NCBI GenBank assembly: GCA_018262195.1
Contig: JAGTRS010000039.1
Span: 1 to 51,005 of the forward strand
Length of the DNA: 51,005 nt
Reading direction: 5' to 3'
DNA from: Pseudomonadota bacterium
GTDB lineage: Bacteria > Pseudomonadota > Gammaproteobacteria > Burkholderiales > Rhodocyclaceae
In this document: positions 9,597 to 18,470 of the stretch, piece after piece
Layout of the letters: the number at the start of each line of letters is the position of its first letter
How positions within the stretch are numbered: position 1 is the stretch's first letter
The notes under the pieces: model-generated
The model's input: only the letters and a program-made list of their open reading frames with translations
What the model was told of the DNA's origin: nothing
Databases searched by the model: none
Position numbers and translations under genes: made by a program

Positions 9597-10805
9597 CTAC
9601 TCGCGACAACGTGCGACCGCTCCGGCAACAATCTTCTCGAAGCATTCGGCGACCCGAACTGCACGAAAACGCTCACGACAGGCCGCATTCAGTCTACCGT
9701 CCCCGCACTCACGCAAATCAACGAGCAGTCCGGCTAGCTTGTTGGCGACGTCACTGGCATCTACCGCTGCAGCGACAACCCCACCATATTCACTAACCAA
9801 GTCAGCGGTAGTTCCGCTCGGCGAAACTGCCAGGATCGGCACCTTGGCCCCCAAATAGTCGATCAACTTGCTAGGAAGGAAAACGCTAGTATCAAACGGA
9901 GCATCAATCACAACCAGCAGGCTGGATTCAGCCATCAAGCGCAAGGACTCGACATAGTCGACGGAGGGCAGGAAGGCGACGAGACCCTCTGGCAAAGGAG
10001 CCAGCAGTCTGTCGAGGCGGATCCGCGAAGAAATTTCACCGATGAACTCGATGCGTACGTCTTGAAGCAACGATGGCGTTCGTTGCTGTACTAGCGCCAA
10101 GGCCTCGAGCAATACCGCTGGCGACCGCGGTGGGTAGAAATTTCCTAAGTGACGCACGACCAGCTGAGCCGAACGCTCCACTCGGGCTGGATACATCTCC
10201 GGATCGAAAGCATGAGGCAGAACGGCCGCCTTGCATTGCTGCACAGGAGGATACTTACCCATCACCAGTTGCCGGGTCTGTTCAGAGGTGAACACCACAG
10301 TATCGGCAGCCTTGACCACTAGACCCTCAAGATAGCGGTTGGCCCAGCGACGCAGGAAATTCTTTCGATGGAAGGGATTATCTGCCCAAGGGTCGCTGAA
10401 GTGTGCCACCCACGGGATACCCAGCCTGCGCTTCAGTCTTAGACCAGCAAGGTGATTCGACATGGGCTGACCGAAAGTCACCAGCACATCGTAGCCACCG
10501 GCCGCCGCGGTGGTAGCTACCGCCTTGGCGGCTGCCAGTGACCAGCCGAGAAGCGCGTCAGGGATCGCACAGACATTGAGCAATCTGCGCAGTAACAGCG
10601 ACGCCGGCGGCCGGTGGTCGATGCGGAAGATCTTTCCGGGATTGCGCTCAAACCTGTCCGGCAGCGAGGCGTCGGGCCGGACATCAAGCTCGTTGCAGCA
10701 AACCACATCGACCTCACAGCCGAGGTACTTAACCAAACGCGAGATCTGGATGGAACGGGGATAGCGCATCGGCGGATACGCATGGGTAAATAGCAGTGCT
10801 TTCAT
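9597..10805 (-). CDS. Glycosyltransferase, GT4-like (GT-B fold)
   Basis: The protein is 402 residues from the ATG at 10805, beginning MKALLFTHAYPPMRYPRS. That ATG forms an ATGA overlap with the stop of the upstream asnB. A longer open frame to 11138 runs through asnB out of frame and has no family similarity. Features are the N-terminal PPxxxPRS-type loop, VTFGQPMSNHLAGLRLK, HFSDPWADNP, and a C-terminal half with RHLGNFYPPRSPAVLLEAL and SKLIDYLGAKVPILAVSP. This resembles the group of glycosyltransferases related to the FucNAc/ManNAc transferase family of capsule clusters. The acceptor is unknown. Confidence 0.82.
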   Translation of the reverse strand: MKALLFTHAYPPMRYPRSIQISRLVKYLGCEVDVVCCNELDVRPDASLPDRFERNPGKIFRIDHRPPASLLLRRLLNVCAIPDALLGWSLAAAKAVATTAAAGGYDVLVTFGQPMSNHLAGLRLKRRLGIPWVAHFSDPWADNPFHRKNFLRRWANRYLEGLVVKAADTVVFTSEQTRQLVMGKYPPVQQCKAAVLPHAFDPEMYPARVERSAQLVVRHLGNFYPPRSPAVLLEALALVQQRTPSLLQDVRIEFIGEISSRIRLDRLLAPLPEGLVAFLPSVDYVESLRLMAESSLLVVIDAPFDTSVFLPSKLIDYLGAKVPILAVSPSGTTADLVSEYGGVVAAAVDASDVANKLAGLLVDLRECGDGRLNAACRERFRAVRVAECFEKIVAGAVARCRE

Positions 10806-12679
10806 GTCCACTCTTGCAGCCAGTATTCGAGAATCACCAAGACCCACACCTTGTGGGCAGCGGCCATGTCGCCCAGCCTTGCCTTTGCTAGGTATTGTCC
10901 AGCCTGGGCCACATCGAAATGGTTGCGCAGCTTGCTTGCCGGCCCGAGCAACACAGACTCTGCCCAACCCGCCAATTCGCCCTGCAGCCAAACATACGCA
11001 GGAGCTGGGAAGCCGCGCTTGGGTCGCTCGATAATCTGGTGCGGCAGGCGCCGGGCGGCGAACCTGCGGAGAATACGCTTGGAGGTAATGTCTTTTCCAG
11101 AACCGACCTTCCAGCAAACGGGCAGAACCTCTGCCCACTCGACCAACGTATGGTCAAGAAAGGGCTCGCGCAATTCGAGCGAGTTCGCCATGCTAATCTT
11201 GTCCGCCTTCATCAGGAGATCCTCCACCAACCACTCGCGGCTGTAGACCTGCTGGATCTGGTCGAGTGGCTCCGCCGACCGCGCTTCACCATACCAGCGG
11301 CGTATTTCCTCATCTGTTACACGGAATCGATCGCCTGAGAGCCACAGCCCCGCCTTTTCTACCTCGTCAAAATGCCGAGTGATATGCTGTGCCTTGCTCT
11401 GCAAGAAGCCTGCCTTATCCACCTCGGCAAGCAGTTGCAGCAACCTGCCCCAAGCATGCTGTCGTAGCAGCCCAGATGCCATCCGTAGAATGCTGGTCGG
11501 AATGAATGCGCGGGCTGCATATATGCGCTGCAGTTGCCGCGACAAGTGCTCAAAGTCGTAACCGGCGAAAATCTCATCTGCCCCTTCCCCCGACATGACC
11601 ACCTTGACATGCTCCCTTGCCAGCTTGCAGACGAAATGCAGGGGCACGCAAGCCAAGTCCGCCAAGGGCTCATCGGTGATACGCACCAACTCGGGAAGGA
11701 AGTCGATAAATTCCCTTTGCCCGATGAAAACCTCGTGATGCTCGGAACCCAGGTGGGCAGCAACCGCCCGAGCGTAGGGGGTTTCGTCATAAACTCCGCC
11801 ATCATCGAAGGCAACGGAGAAGGTGTGGAAATTGCGATGCCCTAACTCCACCGCTGCAGCGCTGACTGCACTCGAGTCTAAACCACCGCTCAGCAGCACG
11901 CCGACCGGAACATCGGACGCAACCAAGCGCTTCTCGACCGCAGCAAGAAAAAGGCGTTCGAATTCTCCTTCGTAGTCCCGTGCCGGCTCCACCTCAAGAG
12001 AAACGAAGTCCAGTGCCCAATAACGCTCCACAGACTGATCCAAGGTTTCTAGATCGAGGGTCAGCCTATGCCCGGGCGACAGCTTGGCCATCCCATCCCA
12101 AACCGTCTCGCAAGAAGGCACGAAGCGCAGAGTGAGGTAATCGTGAAGCGCCTGCCGGTCGAGGGCAAACTGCAAGCCAGCGCCACGTACCAGAGCCTTG
12201 ATCTCGCTGGCGAAATAGAACCGGCCGTCCACCCGGGCGTAATACAGCGGCTTGACCCCGAGCCGGTCACGGATCAGGTGCAGCTGCCCGCTGCGCCGGT
12301 CGACGATGGCGATCGCGAACATGCCTTCGAGCTGGTCGATGGCTGCTAGGCCGTCGCGGTGATAGAGTTTGAGGATGACTTCAGTATCGGAGCGGGTTGC
12401 GAAGATGTACCCGCTCTCAATCAGGTTCTCGCGCAGGCGCTGAAAGTTGTAGATTTCACCGTTGAAGACGATGCCTACCCGGTCATCGATCCAGATCGGC
12501 TGGTGGCCGCCAGCAAGGTCGATGATACTCAGCCGCTGCATACCAAATGCAATGCGCTCCGCGGCCCAGACACCATTGTCGTCCGGTCCGCGGTGGACGA
12601 TGGCCTGGTTCATCCGCTCAACGAGGCAGAGACCTTCCTCAGCGGAAATTCTGCCTGCAACTCCGACGATGCCACACAT
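10802..12679 (-). CDS. asnB: AsnB-type glutamine-dependent amidotransferase (second copy)
   Basis: This 625-residue protein starts MCGIVGVAGRIS with the Cys-2 glutaminase nucleophile, then HRGPDDNG, GIVFNGEIYNF, RSDTEV, and the synthetase loop LLSGGLDSSAVSA. It is a second, clearly diverged paralogue of the asnB at 5743-7692 (different lengths and many substitutions), so it is not a recent duplication. It is coupled on both sides: its ATG directly abuts the TAA of the methyltransferase and its stop overlaps the next glycosyltransferase by 4 nt. A role in amidating a sugar carboxylate or a glycan-linked amino acid is inferred from context only. Confidence 0.9.
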   Translation of the reverse strand: MCGIVGVAGRISAEEGLCLVERMNQAIVHRGPDDNGVWAAERIAFGMQRLSIIDLAGGHQPIWIDDRVGIVFNGEIYNFQRLRENLIESGYIFATRSDTEVILKLYHRDGLAAIDQLEGMFAIAIVDRRSGQLHLIRDRLGVKPLYYARVDGRFYFASEIKALVRGAGLQFALDRQALHDYLTLRFVPSCETVWDGMAKLSPGHRLTLDLETLDQSVERYWALDFVSLEVEPARDYEGEFERLFLAAVEKRLVASDVPVGVLLSGGLDSSAVSAAAVELGHRNFHTFSVAFDDGGVYDETPYARAVAAHLGSEHHEVFIGQREFIDFLPELVRITDEPLADLACVPLHFVCKLAREHVKVVMSGEGADEIFAGYDFEHLSRQLQRIYAARAFIPTSILRMASGLLRQHAWGRLLQLLAEVDKAGFLQSKAQHITRHFDEVEKAGLWLSGDRFRVTDEEIRRWYGEARSAEPLDQIQQVYSREWLVEDLLMKADKISMANSLELREPFLDHTLVEWAEVLPVCWKVGSGKDITSKRILRRFAARRLPHQIIERPKRGFPAPAYVWLQGELAGWAESVLLGPASKLRNHFDVAQAGQYLAKARLGDMAAAHKVWVLVILEYWLQEWT

Positions 12680-13543
12680 TTATTTTTTCCGACTCCCGGT
12701 AATCCAAAGGCTCCAGCCGAAGCGCCGCGCCCAGGGCTTCTTGGCCCAGCCGGGGAGGAACATGCCAACCCCCGGTATCAGATATTTGAAGATACTATCC
12801 AGATCGGTGCCTAGGACGGCGACCTCGCAGCGGTCGACAAAGGGGCTCAGCATTGCCATCACCTCGTCGGCTGTCACCGGCCAAGTGTGAGGGTTGCCCT
12901 CCTCACGGCCGCCATCGCTATAGCGGCTGGCCAACTGCAGAGGTGTGAGGAATTCGTTCTCGTAATGCAGGTAGCCCTCGAGGTACTCCGTCATGTACCA
13001 GTGGAGGAAGGAGCGCCGGTTGTAGAGCATGATGCCGAACTCGCCGCCGGGCTTGGTCACCCGCATCATCTCGGCCAGCGACTGCCCCAAGTTCGGCGAA
13101 TGATGCAGCACGCCCCAGCTATAAGCGTAGTCGAACATACCGTCGGCAATCTCGAGGCGGGTCGCGTCCATCTGCCGGATGTCGGCCTCGAGCCCAAGCA
13201 ACTCAAAGCGCCGACGGCTCTGAGTGATCGAGGTCATGTTCAGGTCGACAGCGGTCATGTCGACGCCATTGCGCGTCCAGTTCATCGCCATGGTGCCGAG
13301 GCCGCAGCCGATCTCGAGTACCTTGCGGCCCTTGCCGTAGCGATCGTATGGGAACAGGCGGTCGAAAGGTCGATCCTTATGCAGCGGCTTGTTCCAAGAA
13401 TAGAACTCCCTGTCCAGGCGATCGAAGAATTCGAGGGAGCCGGGCTGCTGGCCGCCGTCGAGGTAATCTGAACGCCCGTGGGTGGCGCCATAGGTCATCG
13501 GGTTCTCGGTCCACCAGCGCTGGACATCGCTATTGGCGCTCAT
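12680..13543 (-). CDS. Class I SAM-dependent methyltransferase
   Basis: This 287-residue protein contains the SAM-binding glycine-rich motif VLEIGCGLGTMAMNW (residues ~74-88), a MTAVDLN acidic loop, and the post-motif SWGVLHHSPN and MRVTKPGGEFGIMLYN typical of UbiE/Methyltransf_11-like enzymes. The N-terminus RWWTENPMTYG is a common start in this group. In a glycan cluster it most likely O-methylates a sugar or modifies a chain-end residue. Its start overlaps the stop of the upstream small protein (13540-14043) by 4 nt. Confidence 0.85.
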   Translation of the reverse strand: MSANSDVQRWWTENPMTYGATHGRSDYLDGGQQPGSLEFFDRLDREFYSWNKPLHKDRPFDRLFPYDRYGKGRKVLEIGCGLGTMAMNWTRNGVDMTAVDLNMTSITQSRRRFELLGLEADIRQMDATRLEIADGMFDYAYSWGVLHHSPNLGQSLAEMMRVTKPGGEFGIMLYNRRSFLHWYMTEYLEGYLHYENEFLTPLQLASRYSDGGREEGNPHTWPVTADEVMAMLSPFVDRCEVAVLGTDLDSIFKYLIPGVGMFLPGWAKKPWARRFGWSLWITGSRKK

Positions 13544-14043
13544 TTTTTCCCCTTCAGGAGGTCGAGGGTCAGTAAGACGGGCGTAGCCATGAGCATGAGT
13601 AGGCCGGTAAGTAGTTCGGGCAGCATGGTCCGTTCGAGGAAACGCCGCTTAAGCAGGCTGCGCCGCGCATTGTAGCTGAAGACGAACTCGCGGCGACGCC
13701 CGTTGAGCACATGGACACCAGCCATCGGGTCGCTGCCGCGGCGGACCAGCTTCTCGATGCCGCCGAAGCCTAGGCCGATGGCATCCGGATAAAGCAGGAC
13801 GATCTCGCCAGCGGCGCCAATCCGTGCCGCCAGTGTCTCCGCGTCAACTGCATTTGCATCGATAAATTCGCCGCCGGGATGGCGTTCGGCAAACAGCTGG
13901 CGCATGTAGTCGGCGGAACGCGGGTTAGCTTTGAACCACTGCGCCCAGCGCACTAGGTATAGCGGGTTGCGCGAACGCCGGGGGGGAATCGTGAACTCTG
14001 CCCCCCATGGACTAGCATAGAGTCCGATTGTGTTAGATGACAT
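13540..14043 (-). CDS. Hypothetical protein with C-terminal membrane segment
   Basis: This 167-residue protein is not recognised. Its N-terminus (MSSNTIGLYASPWGAEFT) is rich in Arg, Pro and Trp. The middle contains GEIVLLYPDAIGLGFGGIEK. The C-terminus has one strong hydrophobic stretch, LLTGLLMLMATPVLLTLDLL (residues ~142-161), ending in Lys residues and so probably membrane-anchored with a cytoplasmic tail. It overlaps both neighbours: 11 nt with the deacetylase gene upstream and 4 nt with the methyltransferase downstream. The tight coupling suggests it is a real part of the glycan pathway. No function is proposed. Confidence 0.7.
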   Translation of the reverse strand: MSSNTIGLYASPWGAEFTIPPRRSRNPLYLVRWAQWFKANPRSADYMRQLFAERHPGGEFIDANAVDAETLAARIGAAGEIVLLYPDAIGLGFGGIEKLVRRGSDPMAGVHVLNGRRREFVFSYNARRSLLKRRFLERTMLPELLTGLLMLMATPVLLTLDLLKGKK

Positions 14044-14932
14044 TGGTTTTCTCCAGAAGCGAGCGGTAGTTCACCGGCTCGGCGATGGTTAGCCAGGATT
14101 CGACTGCGCGGATAAACTCCGCCTGGTCGTGAATGTGCGATGGGTCGGCATAATAGTTGAGGATGCCGCTACCGGCCTGGCGGTAATTGCGCCCAGCCCC
14201 GGCCGCTTCCCTGAGGTAGTCAGTAGACGTCATGGTGCGATCTGGCGCGGCGAAGCAGGCCCAGCTGTCGAGGATAGTCAGCGGCGCGGAACCCATTCCG
14301 CTGACCGGTATTTCGACCAACCCGTCCGCCGGGGCGAGCGGCCCATAGCGGAAGGCGTGATAAGGCGTGGTCGAGGTGGAGAACGCATAGCTGAGCTGGC
14401 GCAGCAGTCCGTGCAGGTACTCCAGCTGCGCCGGCTGCTGGTAGGTACCGAAATGAGGCGTACGGAAGCCTTGTGGGCGGATGCCGAGGACATCCCTAAG
14501 GCACTTGTCGGCAGCAGACACATCCTGCGCAACCGCTTCCGGGCCGACCTGGTCGTAGAAAAAACAGCTGGCGTGGCGGCCCTTCGCGTGGTCGAAATAG
14601 GTGTGCTCGACATAGCCGTGGCTAATGAATTCGCCACCGCTCTCGTGAATCCGCCGGTAGACCAGCTCGCCCTTTTCCAGCAGCTGGCCGGGCACTGCAT
14701 AAACCGGAGCCACTCCGATATCAACTAAGCGCTGGTGAAGCTCGCCGACGACATCGATGTCTTCCGCCGTATCGCAATCGAAGGAAAGGACGAGATAGAG
14801 CGCATTACAGGACTGCGCCCGCGCCAGCTCGCCATAACGGCGCATCAGGCCGGCGTGAAAATAGCGCGAGCGTAGCTGGTAGCCCAGATAGACTGGGTCC
14901 TTGAGGGCTCGCATCAGTCGTTCGGGAATCAT
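14033..14932 (-). CDS. NodB-like polysaccharide deacetylase
   Basis: From the ATG at 14932 (MIPERLMRALKDPVYLG) the protein is 299 residues; an upstream in-frame start at 15070 would overlap the previous gene and adds an Arg-rich tail unlike the family. Carbohydrate esterase 4 motifs are visible: SFDCDT (catalytic/metal Asp, motif 1), SHGYVEH (metal-binding His pair, motif 2) and RTPHFG (motif 3). No signal peptide is seen, so it may act in the cytoplasm on a lipid-linked intermediate, removing an N- or O-acetyl group from a sugar. Only 31 bp separate it from the upstream glycosyltransferase gene. Confidence 0.85.
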   Translation of the reverse strand: MIPERLMRALKDPVYLGYQLRSRYFHAGLMRRYGELARAQSCNALYLVLSFDCDTAEDIDVVGELHQRLVDIGVAPVYAVPGQLLEKGELVYRRIHESGGEFISHGYVEHTYFDHAKGRHASCFFYDQVGPEAVAQDVSAADKCLRDVLGIRPQGFRTPHFGTYQQPAQLEYLHGLLRQLSYAFSTSTTPYHAFRYGPLAPADGLVEIPVSGMGSAPLTILDSWACFAAPDRTMTSTDYLREAAGAGRNYRQAGSGILNYYADPSHIHDQAEFIRAVESWLTIAEPVNYRSLLEKTNVI

Positions 14933-14963
14933 TGTTTTCTGCCTGTCTTCAGCGTACACATCC

Positions 14964-16130
14964 TTAGCGCAAGGCATATTGCCGGTAGATCGCCGCAAAG
15001 CGCGCCTCGGTCGCCTTCGGCGACCAGTTGGCCAGCGCCCAAGCGAACGCCCGTCGCCCAAGGGCTTCACGCTTGTCGTCGTGTGTGATCAATTCCTCAA
15101 TTGCCTTCTGATAACCATCAACCGTATTTTCCACCAGCATACAAATATCGCCAGTTAACTCTGGCACCGGCAGCCCGATCCGGCGGTTAATCACCAACGG
15201 CAAGCCGCACAGCAGCGGCTCTAGCACTGACTTGGAAATCTCCCAATATTCGCTGTGTACCGCAAACAGGTCGTGCTCTGGCAACAGCCGGCATAGCTGG
15301 TCATTGGAGATCGCCGCATGAAACCTGACGCGGTCATCGAGGCCTGCCTCGGCCACTGCATTCTTCAGGTATTCGTGATAAGTACCATCGCCGACCAGGG
15401 TCAGGTGCACACCGGGAATCCGGCCGACAGCGTGGATTAGATTGATCGGGTTCTTTTCCCTGAACTGACGGCCAACCGAGATGATGCGGATCGGATTATG
15501 GAGCGTGTAGTCCGCCTTCTCTCCCAGATGGTTCGGATTGAGGACGTTGTAGCAGACTTGGTAGTCCTTAACCCCCACCCGCTCAAGATAGGGCACGATG
15601 GGCCGGTATACCGGCATCACAAGGTCGGCATTAAGCAGGCCAATCTGCTCGATTCCCTTTTGCGCATGGGCAATCAGTTTCTGCATCGAGCCGGCCGCCC
15701 GCTTGCGCATGTCCTCGTCGGGATTGATGTGCATGCTGACAAGATAGGGAATACCCAGAGTGCGCTTGACCGCCGCCGCCGCATAGGTATTCAAGTGCGC
15801 GCCGTGGCAGCGGATCAGCGCGGGGCCGATCCGCCTTGCCAGTTCGACTACTTGGCGGGCCCAGGGCCGAAGCAAAAACGGGCGCCAGCACAGTGACTTG
15901 AGGAAGAGCGCCTTGCCGGCGGCGACATTGTGCAGCACCAGACGCGCCGAACCGACCGTCCTTTGCACTAGGGCCGGGTCCGGCTTGTCGTCATTGAACA
16001 TGACGATGTGCACTTCGTCAAACACTTCGCCGGGATTGTAGTAACGGTCGACAATCTCGCCTTTCGTCAGCAATTCCGAGAGGCGGTCCGGAACCATCAC
16101 CATGAGGATGTTGCTTTTCAATTTATCCAC
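14964..16130 (-). CDS. GT4-family glycosyltransferase
   Basis: This 388-residue GT-B protein has an N-terminal segment with RCHGAHLNTYAAAAVKRTLG and YLVSMHINPDEDMRK, and a C-terminal donor domain with RIISVGRQFREKNP, VHLTLVGDGTYHEYLKNAV and a downstream EPLLCGLPLVINRRIG. The start is GTG at 16130, overlapping the methyltransferase stop by 8 nt (GTGGATAA) with an AAGG upstream; an internal ATG at 16103 is an alternative without a visible ribosome site. It is one of four GT4-type enzymes in the cluster, implying a glycan unit of at least a few sugars. Confidence 0.87.
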   Translation of the reverse strand: MDKLKSNILMVMVPDRLSELLTKGEIVDRYYNPGEVFDEVHIVMFNDDKPDPALVQRTVGSARLVLHNVAAGKALFLKSLCWRPFLLRPWARQVVELARRIGPALIRCHGAHLNTYAAAAVKRTLGIPYLVSMHINPDEDMRKRAAGSMQKLIAHAQKGIEQIGLLNADLVMPVYRPIVPYLERVGVKDYQVCYNVLNPNHLGEKADYTLHNPIRIISVGRQFREKNPINLIHAVGRIPGVHLTLVGDGTYHEYLKNAVAEAGLDDRVRFHAAISNDQLCRLLPEHDLFAVHSEYWEISKSVLEPLLCGLPLVINRRIGLPVPELTGDICMLVENTVDGYQKAIEELITHDDKREALGRRAFAWALANWSPKATEARFAAIYRQYALR

Positions 16131-16983
16131 GCTTCACTGCCTTGAGATTGATAGAACCCTTGAGAGGATTGAGAAACATCAGCGTCAGCAGCACTTCAAC
16201 TGCGCCCAGCAGTTTCAGTTTAGCCAGCACACCCAGCATCCGCCGCGCCTTGGCGCTGTTGATCGAATCGATCTGGCGCAATTTCTGCCGCTGCGGATTG
16301 TGGATGACCGCGCCGGCCCTCGCCAAATGGGCGAGCACACCCCAGTTGGTGCAATAGTGGATCGAGGTCTGGAGAAACGCCGGGTTGCGTCCAAGCGCGC
16401 GCAAGTAAAGCGATGCCAGCGCCTTCGGCAGCAGGGGGAACCAGGGCACGTGGTAGTGTGCCTCACGGCGGAAGGCCGCGTAGTTCGGACAGAGGATGTA
16501 AAGGCTGCCGCCCGGGCGCAATACCCGCAGTGCTTCGTCAACCAGCTTGCGGTAATCGGGCACATGCTCCAGCACGTTCATGATGGTGACCACGTCGAAA
16601 GCCGCGCCCGAAAACGGCAGGGACTGGCCGTCGCCAAGCAAGTAGACCTCCCCGGCGTCATCCGCGGGCCGCAGCCTCTGCAGACGGCGACGGGCAAACT
16701 GAACTTCCATCGGCGCGATTTCGATTCCGCACGCATCGATACCGTGTTCGCGGGCACAGAAGACATTGGCGCCATAGCCACTGCCGATATCGAGCATCCG
16801 GCGGCCGACATGACCATCCGCGACCAGGTTCGCAGCCAGCAAGAGGGCGTTCTGGGTATCAACGAACTCGCTGAGGTGTGCCTGAATCATCTTCTCGTCG
16901 AAGATGCCTTCGTACTGGCCGCGCAGATATCTGGCAAGCTCGTCGAAATCGGCCCGATCGGCCTTGTACAATTCATTTTCCAT
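16123..16983 (-). CDS. Class I SAM-dependent methyltransferase
   Basis: This 286-residue protein carries the SAM motif MLDIGSGYGANVFC, then GIEIAPMEVQFARRRL, the motif II/III region FDVVTIMNVLEHVPDYR and VLRPGGSLYILCPNY. This is the usual Methyltransf_11/23 pattern. It overlaps the following glycosyltransferase gene by 8 nt and sits 9 bp after the flippase gene. It probably methylates a sugar or caps the glycan chain. It is distinct in sequence from the methyltransferase at 12680-13543 and from the Pse-associated methylase at 26363. Confidence 0.86.
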   Translation of the reverse strand: MENELYKADRADFDELARYLRGQYEGIFDEKMIQAHLSEFVDTQNALLLAANLVADGHVGRRMLDIGSGYGANVFCAREHGIDACGIEIAPMEVQFARRRLQRLRPADDAGEVYLLGDGQSLPFSGAAFDVVTIMNVLEHVPDYRKLVDEALRVLRPGGSLYILCPNYAAFRREAHYHVPWFPLLPKALASLYLRALGRNPAFLQTSIHYCTNWGVLAHLARAGAVIHNPQRQKLRQIDSINSAKARRMLGVLAKLKLLGAVEVLLTLMFLNPLKGSINLKAVKRG

Positions 16984-16992
16984 ACATGTTTC

Positions 16993-18465
16993 CTAGTCTC
17001 GAATTCTGTATCCGCGCATCACCCCTTGCAGCACCGTCAGGCACCTCGACGCCGGGACGGCCACGAGTAGCGCGGCTAGTGCCGCCCCCAACAGGACAAG
17101 CAGCTTGATGCCAATGACTCTCCAGACGATGCCGCCTTCCGGCCACCAGTGGCTGCAGGCCAGGAAGGCCGCATAGCAGAGCAAGGCAATCAGGCCGATC
17201 GCACGGTAGTCGTAGCGCACGCGCAGGCAACGCTGCGAATAAGCGAAAAACAGCCCGAGCTGCACCAATCCGCTGGCCAGCGTAGCCCATGCCGCACCGG
17301 CAGCACCCAGCACGGGGATCAGCAGCAGGTTGCAGATCACGCCGATAGCCAGCGTCACGGTCGAGGCGACCGGGTAAATCCAGGTCTTGCGCGCATGGCC
17401 TATCGCCGGCGTGGCCAACCAGTACAGGCCGAGAACCAGCTGAGAGACGGCAAGCAGTGGCACTAGTAGACGTGCATCGCCATACTGGCCCGGCGCAAAC
17501 AGCGCTAGGACTTCCCCGGAGAAGATCGATAGGCCGAGGGCGGCGAGCGCGCCAACAAGGAAGTACAGCGTCCCCAGTCGGCTCCAGTCTTCGGCCAGCG
17601 CGGGATCGTCTTGGGCGGCCCGCTTGTAATACATCGGCCCCAGGGCAGCAAATGCGGCGCCCATGATTACCGTGACCGGACTGGCCAAGACCAGTGCCAA
17701 CGAATACATGCCTGTCGTCGCCAGCGTCGACAGGTTGGCCAGCAGGATCCGGTCGACGAAACGCGCCAGTGTTCCGGACAGCAGATGGGGCAGCACCGGC
17801 AGAGAAAGTGCCAGCAAGCTCGCCAGCAGTTTCCGATCAATCACAGGCAGATAACTGCGGCGCAGGATGAACAACGCAATCAGCAAGCCAACCCCGCTCG
17901 AGACGAGCAGCGCGTAGAGGACGCCGAGCGCCCCCAGCTTCATGCCAACGACGAAAACCAGCGCCGAAACGACGTTGAGCAGCGCCAAGCCAACCGAGAA
18001 GGCCAAGTAGGCAGCTGGCCGGTTCTGAATATTGAACAGGCCTAGCGGCAGGAGGTTGAAACCGGCGAACAACGAGACCCAGATCGTGATCACCAGGTAA
18101 GGCGCAAACGGCACGTCCGGCGCGACGAGCGCGAACAACGGGCCGCCGAAGAAGGTGAGGGTCAACGCGAGCAGCAAGCCGAAGCCAAGAACAGCATTGA
18201 TCGCAGTGGATACAAGGCGACGGCGCGCCTCGTCCTGATGAGAGAAAAACAGCATCGGCAGGCAGTTGACGATGCCGAGGCCAAGCACCGGCGTCAGCAC
18301 CTGGGTCACTGCATTGGTGTAGCCGACGACTCCATATTGCTCAGGCAGCATCACGCGGGTATAGATCGGGACGAGGAAGAAACCGATTAACTTGAGCAGG
18401 ATGTCACTCAGGCCGTAGAGAAGCGAGCTTTTCAGCAGGCTGCGGAGTGTGAATTCCCCTGCCAT
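16993..18465 (-). CDS. wzx: Wzx-type oligosaccharide flippase
   Basis: This 490-residue protein is hydrophobic throughout, with about 12-14 predicted membrane segments. It begins MAGEFTLRSLLKSSLLYGLS, then LLKLIGFFLVPIYTRVMLP and EQYGVVGYTNAVTQ, the hallmark start of polysaccharide biosynthesis/MATE-like flippases. The ATG at 18465 has GGAGG inside the end of the upstream gene; an upstream in-frame extension to 18624 is Arg/Gly-rich and unlikely. Wzx moves undecaprenyl-linked oligosaccharide to the periplasmic face. Together with the PglC-like enzyme it shows that the cluster product is lipid-linked. No Wzy polymerase follows it. Confidence 0.9.
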   Translation of the reverse strand: MAGEFTLRSLLKSSLLYGLSDILLKLIGFFLVPIYTRVMLPEQYGVVGYTNAVTQVLTPVLGLGIVNCLPMLFFSHQDEARRRLVSTAINAVLGFGLLLALTLTFFGGPLFALVAPDVPFAPYLVITIWVSLFAGFNLLPLGLFNIQNRPAAYLAFSVGLALLNVVSALVFVVGMKLGALGVLYALLVSSGVGLLIALFILRRSYLPVIDRKLLASLLALSLPVLPHLLSGTLARFVDRILLANLSTLATTGMYSLALVLASPVTVIMGAAFAALGPMYYKRAAQDDPALAEDWSRLGTLYFLVGALAALGLSIFSGEVLALFAPGQYGDARLLVPLLAVSQLVLGLYWLATPAIGHARKTWIYPVASTVTLAIGVICNLLLIPVLGAAGAAWATLASGLVQLGLFFAYSQRCLRVRYDYRAIGLIALLCYAAFLACSHWWPEGGIVWRVIGIKLLVLLGAALAALLVAVPASRCLTVLQGVMRGYRIRD

Positions 18466-18470
18466 GGCGC

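Noticed and set aside
10806..11138. N-terminal extension of the glycosyltransferase at 9597-10805
   Set aside because: It overlaps asnB in another frame. The ATG at 10805 in an ATGA overlap fits the family start.
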